Shown: positions 58,222 to 64,000 of the stretch, in pieces
Numbering within the stretch: position 1 is the first letter of the stretch
How the letters are laid out: every line of letters begins with the position of its first letter
Assembly (NCBI GenBank): GCA_005503165.1
Contig: SCNT01000007.1
Location: 62,001-126,000, forward strand
Length of the DNA stretch: 64,000 nucleotides
Reading direction: 5' to 3'
Source of the DNA: Sphingomonadaceae bacterium 3R27E2-A
Lineage (GTDB): Bacteria; Pseudomonadota; Alphaproteobacteria; Sphingomonadales; Sphingomonadaceae
Translations under genes and position numbers: made by a program
Notes under the pieces: generated by a model
Told to the model about the DNA's origin: nothing
Seen by the model: the letters and a program-made list of their open reading frames with translations, nothing else
Database searches by the model: none

Positions 58222-59522
58222 GCCGCCACCAGCCCCAGCGAAGGCCGTTCGCGGCGATGCGCCCGCACCACGCGCGCGATGCTGTCGAGCGCCAGCGCCC
58301 CGACCATGATCACGATCAGTCCCGGCCGGATGAAATGCCCCGCCGTCAGCCCGAAGCTCGCGGTCACCGTGCGCTCGCCGAGCCAACTCGTGCCGGTCAC
58401 GTCGAGCACCGTCGCGAGCGGCCAGTCGCCAACGAGACAGAGCAAATAGGCGCAGGCGATCGCGGTCACAGGCCCCACGCCCTTCCACTTCTCCATCAGC
58501 ACGAGGAAGATCAGGAAAAGCTGGGTGTAGCCGCCCGGCGACTGGGTCAGCAGATAGGCGCCGAGCAGGATCGCCGCGATGCGGTGCGCGGGCAGCGCCT
58601 TGGGCTGGAGCCATGCCGCCGCGAGCGCCGCGAGCGCGAGCAACTGCCCCGAACGGATCACGATCGGCACGAGAAACTCGATCGTCTCGATCAGCCGCGA
58701 CGGCACGAATTCCAGCAGCGGGATGTCGAGCGTACGGAACATGAGGAGCGGCGCGTAGCTCGTCGAATAATTGACCTCGTTCCACACCTGGCCACCCTGG
58801 AAGACGACCCAGTTGGCGGTGTTCGACGCGAGCTCCATCGGCGTGCCCGACCCGACGAGCGCGAGCGTGACGAGATAGAGCGCGATGGTCGCGATGCCCG
58901 CCAGCTCGAGCGCCCGCCAGTCGCGCTTCACCGCATATGCGAACATCGGCAGCACCAGATAGGGCTTGAAATTGATCGTCACCGCCGCGGCGAACCAGCG
59001 CCACGGCTTCGACGCAGTGACCGGCCCGTGCGCGACCATGAAAAAGGCGAAGGCGACGAGGATCAGATTGCCGCGCTCAAGCGTGAACAGCATCGGCAGT
59101 CCCAGCGCGATCGTCACCGTCCGCATCGGCGCGGTGCGGCGGTCGAGGCGGCGAAAGCAGACCCACGCCAGCACCACATCGACGGCGTAGAAGGCATAGA
59201 TGGTCGACCGCGCCAGCCAGTCGCAATCGCGCGCATGGAAGGAGCTTTGCAGATAACAGCCCGGCAGGCTCGTCGCGTCGAGAAAGACGAAGGAGAGCGG
59301 CGGATAGATGCTGCGCCACACGTCGTAGATGCCGCGGTTGTGCGCCCAATAGGCGGTGTTGAACCAGTCCATGAAGGTGTCGTTGGTGTCGAACACGAAG
59401 GGCTGCGGCAGGTAACCGACGTCGCGGAGGATGTGCAGCGTCCACCCCGCGCTCGCGGCGACAGCGAGCGCGAGCAGGGCTTCCGGGACCAGCGGAAGCA
59501 GACGGACGCGCGGCGCGCTCAC
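58218..59522 (-). CDS. GT87-family (DUF2029) membrane mannosyltransferase-like protein
   Basis: The start is GTG 59522 overlapping the GT2 stop; 434 residues with about ten membrane helices. It has the DUF2029 pattern, with an acidic first loop (FDTNDTFMDWFNTAYWAHNR, then YPPLSFVFLD) and NFKPYLVLPMFAYAVKRDWR. Family members use polyprenyl-phosphate sugars as donors on the periplasmic face. It follows the GT2 gene that may make such a donor. Confidence 0.82.
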   Translation of the reverse strand: MSAPRVRLLPLVPEALLALAVAASAGWTLHILRDVGYLPQPFVFDTNDTFMDWFNTAYWAHNRGIYDVWRSIYPPLSFVFLDATSLPGCYLQSSFHARDCDWLARSTIYAFYAVDVVLAWVCFRRLDRRTAPMRTVTIALGLPMLFTLERGNLILVAFAFFMVAHGPVTASKPWRWFAAAVTINFKPYLVLPMFAYAVKRDWRALELAGIATIALYLVTLALVGSGTPMELASNTANWVVFQGGQVWNEVNYSTSYAPLLMFRTLDIPLLEFVPSRLIETIEFLVPIVIRSGQLLALAALAAAWLQPKALPAHRIAAILLGAYLLTQSPGGYTQLFLIFLVLMEKWKGVGPVTAIACAYLLCLVGDWPLATVLDVTGTSWLGERTVTASFGLTAGHFIRPGLIVIMVGALALDSIARVVRAHRRERPSLGLVAA

Positions 59523-60502
59523 GGGCGGCGGATCAGCGTGCGCGCCGCGGGCTGCGCGCGGTCGGCAGGGAAGCCCAGCCGTTCTTCCTCGATCACCAGC
59601 GGCACATTGCGGCTGCGCTCGCCGAGCATCCGCACCTGCTCGCCGATCAGCCCGAGGAAGAGCAGCAGCGCCGCGAACAGTGCAAAGGCGAGGGCGAACG
59701 CGAGCAGCACCCACATGGGCCCGCCCAGCGGCCAGGCGATCAACCCGCCCGCGAGCAAGGCGAAGGCCAGCAGCCCCGCATAGACCGACAGGAACAATGG
59801 CAACCGCAGCAGCGACTTCGCCGACCCCGCCAGCCCCGACAGCGCAAAGGACGCGAGCGCGGCGAAATCATTCTTGCTCTCGCCCGCGGCGCGCGGCGGC
59901 CGGTCGAAGGGCACCAGCGCCAGCCGGAAGCCGCTCTCGACCACCATGCCGCGGAAAAAGGGCTCGGGCTCGTTCCACGCCGCCAGCGTGTCGATCACCG
60001 CGCGGTCGAACAGCCCGAAACCCGTCGCGCCGGGGATCACAGGATAGTCGCCGAAGCGACCGAGGAAGCCATATCCCAGATGCCGCGCCAGCCGCAGGAT
60101 CGGCGACGCCTTCTCAGAGCGCCGCTGTCCGAGCACGACCTCTGCCCCAGCGCGCCACTGCGCAACGAAAGCGCCGATCAGCTCGGGCGGGTCCTGGAAA
60201 TCGGCGCACATGCCGACCACTGCGCGCCCCTCTGCCTGGTAGAGGCCATAGGTCGGCGAGCGCATCTGGCCGTAATTGCGGTTGTTGAGGATCGCGCGCA
60301 CCCGCGGGTCGGCCGCGCACAGCTCGCGCACGATATTGCGCGTGCCGTCGGTCGAGCCATTGTCGATCAGGATAACCTCGTGCCGCGCGACATGGCACTC
60401 GGCCTCGGCATTCACCGCGGCGACGATCGCGGCGACATTTTCCGCCTCGTTGAAGCAGGGGATGACGATCGAAAGCTCCAGAGGCCCGTCTGCCGCGGTC
60501 AT
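59519..60502 (-). CDS. GT2 polyprenyl-phosphate glycosyltransferase (GtrB/DPM1-like)
   Basis: The 327-residue protein has a cytoplasmic GT2 domain (LSIVIPCFNEAENVAAIVAA, ILIDNGSTDGTRNIV, MCADFQDPPELIGAFVAQWR with the DxD-like site, GATGFGLFDRAVIDTL) and two C-terminal membrane helices (about 225-290). The Asp-Phe-Gln-Asp-Pro-Pro element is typical of GtrB-type enzymes that charge polyprenyl phosphate with a sugar. A gtrA-like gene lies in the same operon. Confidence 0.9.
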   Translation of the reverse strand: MTAADGPLELSIVIPCFNEAENVAAIVAAVNAEAECHVARHEVILIDNGSTDGTRNIVRELCAADPRVRAILNNRNYGQMRSPTYGLYQAEGRAVVGMCADFQDPPELIGAFVAQWRAGAEVVLGQRRSEKASPILRLARHLGYGFLGRFGDYPVIPGATGFGLFDRAVIDTLAAWNEPEPFFRGMVVESGFRLALVPFDRPPRAAGESKNDFAALASFALSGLAGSAKSLLRLPLFLSVYAGLLAFALLAGGLIAWPLGGPMWVLLAFALAFALFAALLLFLGLIGEQVRMLGERSRNVPLVIEEERLGFPADRAQPAARTLIRRP

Positions 60503-61593
60503 GCCGCGCGCTTTCCGAACAGCCGGATGCCCGTTGCGGGGGCATAGATTTCGGTGAACGCGGCGCCGAGGACCAACAGCGCGAGCAAGGCCAGCGCGGC
60601 GATGTTATATTTGCGGTCGGCGTCGAGCCGCGGCGCTTCCAGCACCTGCACGCTCGACGCGGTCTCGCCCGCCAGCGTTTCGACCGCGACCTCTTCGGAC
60701 GAGCGCGCATAGACGTCGTACAGCGCCTGCGCGAAACGATAGTCGCGGTAGCGGTCGAGATATTCTCCCGACACCTCGCTGAGCCCCGCGACATTGGGAC
60801 CCGCCGCCCCCGACGCCGGGGTCGCGCTGCGCGCGATCTGCGCGCGGAGCGAGGCGACCTGCGACTGCACTGCCATGAGCTGCGGATTTTCGGGACCCTG
60901 GAACTTCTGCAGCGTCGTCAGCTCGACCTGCTTCGCCTGGAGCTGCGCCTCCAGCCCCGCGCGCACCGACAGCGCCGAGCCGAGTTCGGTCTGCGGCTCC
61001 GCGAGCCGGTTGCGGCGCCGGAACTCGTTCAGCGCATTTTCGGTTTCGGTGACGCGGTCGGCGGCTTCCTTGAAGCGCTGCATCACCACTGCGCGCTTGC
61101 GCTCGACGCGGTCCTTGCCCAGCGCGACGATGCGGTCGCTGATCGCCTCGACATACGCGCCGGTCAGCTTTTCTGCCTCCGCGGCGTCGCGCGTGCGCAC
61201 CTCGATCTCGATCATCCCGCCAGTCAGCGAATGCACATCGACCTTCTTGGCGAGCGCGACGCGCGCGCTCCGTTCGGAGCCATGGGCGCCCGGTCCGGCG
61301 AGCTTCAGCTTCCTGATCACCGCCACGGTGACCTCGTCACTGCGCCCGACCGCCAGATACATGTCGATCTGCTGCTTGGCGCCGCCGAACAGCGAGGCGA
61401 AACCTTGAAGCTGCCCGCCGAGCGCGTTCATCATCGAGCCGAGCCCGATGCTGTTGCTGTCCTGCGGCAGGATCTTCGCGCGCGCGACATAGGGCTGCGG
61501 AAAGACCGTGAGCACCGCGAGCACCAGCGCGATGAGCGCATAGGCGCGGCGGCGCCACCGGGGATCGGCTACGAGATCGAGGATCCGACTCAT
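60499..61593 (-). CDS. Polysaccharide chain-length/co-polymerase protein, Wzz family
   Basis: The 364-residue protein has an N-terminal membrane helix (AYALIALVLAVLTVFPQPYV), a long periplasmic coiled-coil region with AVVMQRFKEAADRVTETENA and EAQLQAKQVELTTLQKFQGP, and a C-terminal helix (YNIAALALLALLVLGAAFTE). There is no cytoplasmic tyrosine-kinase domain. It would set chain length and couple synthesis to export with the Wza-like protein encoded just upstream (ATGA overlap). Confidence 0.88.
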   Translation of the reverse strand: MSRILDLVADPRWRRRAYALIALVLAVLTVFPQPYVARAKILPQDSNSIGLGSMMNALGGQLQGFASLFGGAKQQIDMYLAVGRSDEVTVAVIRKLKLAGPGAHGSERSARVALAKKVDVHSLTGGMIEIEVRTRDAAEAEKLTGAYVEAISDRIVALGKDRVERKRAVVMQRFKEAADRVTETENALNEFRRRNRLAEPQTELGSALSVRAGLEAQLQAKQVELTTLQKFQGPENPQLMAVQSQVASLRAQIARSATPASGAAGPNVAGLSEVSGEYLDRYRDYRFAQALYDVYARSSEEVAVETLAGETASSVQVLEAPRLDADRKYNIAALALLALLVLGAAFTEIYAPATGIRLFGKRAA

Positions 61594-63443
61594 TTCGCAA
61601 GCGCCGCGACCGAGGCCGCTCCGACCAGCCCGCCGAACAAGGTGCCGGTGATGTCGCGCAGCCGTGCCCAGAATTCGCCGCGATTGGCGTCGATCGGGAC
61701 ATAGACCAGGTCGCCGGGCAGCGCCGGCGCGCGCAGCGCCTTCTTGCCGCCCGCGAGCACTGTGCCGTTGGCGCGGACGACGAAAATCTCGCTCTTGTCG
61801 CCGATCTCCTGCACGCCGCCCGCCGACTTCACGAAGTCGCCGACGCTGGCGCCGGGACGATAGGCGAAGGACGCCGGGCTCGGCACCGCGCCGAACACCC
61901 CGACCGTCACCGGCCGCGCCGGCACATGGATGAGGTCGTTGTTCTCGAGGATCAGGTCGGCGGGCAGCGCCGCGGCATCGACCGGCAGGTCGAAGACCAG
62001 CCGCCCGTCGGGCTCGCGGCGCCGGAGCTGGCCGACGATATTCTCGATCAGCGCCAGATTGCCCGGCTGGACGAGCTGCGCGCGCTGGACCGAAGTCACC
62101 GGCTGCGCCGCCAGCAGCAGCTCGACATCGTCGATCGCGCGGTCGTAGCTCAACCTTTGCTGGTGCTTGACGCTCTCGCGCGTGATCACGCTCGCGTAGG
62201 GGAAGGCTTCGCTGGTCAGCCCGCCCGCTTCTGCGATAACGTCAGCCATGCGCGTGCCGGGCTGGACATAATAATGGCCGGGCTTCGCGACTTCGCCGCT
62301 CAGCGTGACGAGCACCGGCTGCTGACGCAGCGGCCGCGCGATGCCGATGTTCGAGAGCAGGCGGATGACGTCGCCGCGCTTGGCCTGGCGGCTTGCCGCT
62401 TCGGCCGCCGAAATCGCGCGCCAGCCGGCGCTGTCGGGGTGGATCGCGTTGAGCAGCATCAACCGCCCGTCGTCAGCGACGCTGTTGACGCCACCGGCAT
62501 AGACGATCGCGTCGGTCAGCGTCTCGTCGGGAGCAAGTTCGAAAATCGCCTCGCGATTGGCGCTGCCGATCACCGCGACCTCGGCGCCGGCCGGCGCGAC
62601 ATGGATGACGTCACCGTTCTGCAGCATCGCGTCGCCGCGCTTGTCGCCCTTCAGGAGCAGGTCGTAGAGGTCGAAGTCGGACACAACCTGTCCGCCGCGA
62701 CGCAGCTGGATCGAGCGATAGCTGCCGCCGGGCGCCGGGCCACCCGCCGCGAGCACGACATTGACCAAAGTCGACAGGCTGTTCGCGGTATAGGAGCCGG
62801 GCCGCGCGGCGAAGCCGGTGACATAGACGGTGATGCCGTGGAGCTTTGCCACCCCGACCTCGAGGTGGAAGCCGCGATATTGGCGCGACACTTCGCGCTC
62901 GATGACGCCATGGACGTCGCCGTAACGTACCCCGCCGACGCGGATCGCGCCGACGCGCGGCACGAAGATGCGCCCCTCGCCGTCGACCACCAGCCGCAGC
63001 CCCGACGCCTGCACCGACCCGGTGAGGCCGAGCAGCAGTTCGTCGCCGGGGTTGATGCGATAATCGGGCGGGATCGCGGTGGTCGGCGGCGCGGTGAAAT
63101 CGCGCGACGCCGGGGTCAGCAACTCCGAGCCGAAGCGGCGCAGCGGCTTGCCCGCGATGCGCGAGACCCAGGTTTCGAATTCATTGGCGACCGGCGCGGG
63201 CGGCGCGGCCAAGGGATGCCGGGCCGTGTCGGCGGGCGGGTCGTGCGGCGCGGGGACGTCGATCACCGCGGGCTCGATCGGCGCGATCTCGACCGGCGGC
63301 ACCGCGATCTGCTCGGTCGCGCCGCGGTTCGCGGCGCCGCCGATCGCGCTGCCGCCGACGGGCGGGGCGAGCTGCGCCGAGACGGGGCTTAGCATAAGCA
63401 GCGCCAGGGCGCCGGCCGCAAACGGCTTCCACTTCGACATCAT
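61590..63443 (-). CDS. Polysaccharide export outer-membrane protein (Wza-like, SLBB domains)
   Basis: The start is ATG 63443, in the IMPase stop overlap; 617 residues, longer than E. coli Wza (379). After a signal peptide (cleavage after SAQ near residue 24) and a Pro/Ala-rich segment comes a polysaccharide-export domain (IPPDYRINPGDELLLGLTGS) and several SLBB beta-grasp repeats (VYVTGFAARPGSYTANSLST, VTLSGEVAKPGHYYVQPGTR, VGVFGAVPSPASFAYRPGAS). The leader has no lipobox cysteine, unlike Wza. It forms or helps form the export channel. Confidence 0.9.
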   Translation of the reverse strand: MMSKWKPFAAGALALLMLSPVSAQLAPPVGGSAIGGAANRGATEQIAVPPVEIAPIEPAVIDVPAPHDPPADTARHPLAAPPAPVANEFETWVSRIAGKPLRRFGSELLTPASRDFTAPPTTAIPPDYRINPGDELLLGLTGSVQASGLRLVVDGEGRIFVPRVGAIRVGGVRYGDVHGVIEREVSRQYRGFHLEVGVAKLHGITVYVTGFAARPGSYTANSLSTLVNVVLAAGGPAPGGSYRSIQLRRGGQVVSDFDLYDLLLKGDKRGDAMLQNGDVIHVAPAGAEVAVIGSANREAIFELAPDETLTDAIVYAGGVNSVADDGRLMLLNAIHPDSAGWRAISAAEAASRQAKRGDVIRLLSNIGIARPLRQQPVLVTLSGEVAKPGHYYVQPGTRMADVIAEAGGLTSEAFPYASVITRESVKHQQRLSYDRAIDDVELLLAAQPVTSVQRAQLVQPGNLALIENIVGQLRRREPDGRLVFDLPVDAAALPADLILENNDLIHVPARPVTVGVFGAVPSPASFAYRPGASVGDFVKSAGGVQEIGDKSEIFVVRANGTVLAGGKKALRAPALPGDLVYVPIDANRGEFWARLRDITGTLFGGLVGAASVAALAK

Positions 63444-64000
63444 CGGTCCAATATTTCCAGTTCGGCGAGCCCGGCTTCGGCGCCGAGCAACAGGTCGGCC
63501 GCCACGCGCCACAAGTCGGGGGTCGCGGCGGCGAGCATGCCCTGCCCGCTGCCGCCGACGCGGTAGGGGCGGCCATCCCAGTGAGTCGCCCTGCCCCCCG
63601 CTTCGGTCAGGAACAGCACGCCCGCGGCATGGTCCCACGGCAGGATGCGCTGGAACAGCGCGATATCGTCTTGCCCCAGCACCAGCCGCGGATAGCTTTC
63701 GGCGGCGCAGCGCGGCACCGGGCGAAAGTCGAGCGGCGCCGCCGCGGCATGGACGCGCGCGCGCCGTTCTTCGCTCAAGAAATGCGTGCCGAGCGCCGCC
63801 CGCGGCGGATTGCGCGACGCGGTGCGCGCGCGGACGGGCGCGCCATCGCAGGTCGCGCCCCCGCCGCGCTCGGCGTGGCACAGCCGCCCCGCGAGCGGAT
63901 CGTAGATCCATCCCGCGCGCGGTTCGCCGTCCTCAACCAGCGCGACCATCATGCCGAAAGGCGCACGCCCCTCGACAAAATTGGCGGTGCCGTCGAGCGG
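63440..64000 (-). CDS. Inositol-monophosphatase-family phosphatase, C-terminal part
   Basis: The gene runs off the right edge; 186 codons and the stop are visible. The frame enters at the metal-binding motif PLDGTANFVEG and later has LPWDHAAGVLFLTEAGGRAT, the second IMPase signature (Trp-Asp-x-Ala-Ala-Gly). The family includes inositol monophosphatase, 3'(2'),5'-bisphosphate nucleotidase and histidinol phosphatases. It is coupled (ATGA) to the Wza-like gene, so a role in sugar-phosphate or nucleotide turnover for polysaccharide synthesis is possible. Confidence 0.85.
   Translation of the reverse strand, partial: PLDGTANFVEGRAPFGMMVALVEDGEPRAGWIYDPLAGRLCHAERGGGATCDGAPVRARTASRNPPRAALGTHFLSEERRARVHAAAAPLDFRPVPRCAAESYPRLVLGQDDIALFQRILPWDHAAGVLFLTEAGGRATHWDGRPYRVGGSGQGMLAAATPDLWRVAADLLLGAEAGLAELEILDR

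Noticed and set aside
1-64000. rRNA, tRNA, CRISPR, insertion sequence or prophage
   Set aside because: Nothing matching these was recognised by reading; no spaced direct-repeat array, transposase or phage structural gene was seen.

Overview
The window looks like a chromosomal segment of a sphingomonad alphaproteobacterium, probably Sphingopyxis or a close relative. This is inferred from the very high GC content, the flagellar gene order, Caulobacter/sphingomonad-type TonB receptors, a LuxR-type regulator with a C-terminal membrane helix, and recurrent intergenic palindromes. I saw no rRNA, tRNA, CRISPR array, insertion sequence or prophage.

Layout. (1) 1-11,168: a flagellar block. flgB-flgJ and the start of flgK run on the minus strand. 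flgA, flgM, a FlgN-like gene, a lytic transglycosylase, flhA and fliA run on the plus strand. Three strong sigma-54 (-24/-12) promoters drive flgB, flgA and the transglycosylase-flhA-fliA operon. Several structural proteins are reduced: FlgD 101 aa, FlgE 275 aa, FlgJ without muramidase, FlgH without a lipoprotein cysteine. (2) 11,211-13,091: a MarR-like regulator, a small membrane protein, an unrecognised helical protein and a LuxR-type regulator with a membrane anchor. (3) 13,260-15,681: an AraC-GntR-ROK kinase operon. (4) 15,893-24,413: an ester/acid uptake and catabolism operon (TonB receptor, MFS, carboxylesterase, AlkK-like acyl-CoA ligase, TetR) plus a separate SDR gene. A near-perfect TetR-type palindrome overlaps the main promoter. 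(5) 24,767-26,811: acetate symporter with its DUF485 partner.

(6) 26,871-47,578: a pectin/hexuronate utilisation locus. One arm takes free uronates through UxaC, a UxuB-type reductase and UxaA to 2-keto-3-deoxygluconate (KDG), with an ExuT-like permease and a MhpD-type hydratase. The other arm has a TonB receptor, pectate lyase, GH43 enzyme, secreted esterases, a small cupin, KduI, KduD and KdgK. A LacI-family regulator lies in the middle. A shared operator (TGACACCGGTTACC-like, core ACCGGT) occurs before four transcription units and unites the locus as one regulon. No KDPG aldolase or oligogalacturonide-cleaving hydrolase is present here.

(7) 47,579-48,142: a decayed island with remnants of a GntR regulator and possibly a beta-helix enzyme. 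(8) 48,143-52,387: molybdoenzyme genes fdhD, mobA, a DUF1345 membrane protein and a YdeP-type molybdopterin oxidoreductase. (9) 52,425-64,000: a tightly overlapped minus-strand surface-polysaccharide operon (IMPase family, Wza-like, Wzz-like, GT2, GT87, sugar epimerase, ThDP carboligase-like enzyme, GtrA, methyltransferase, GT39).
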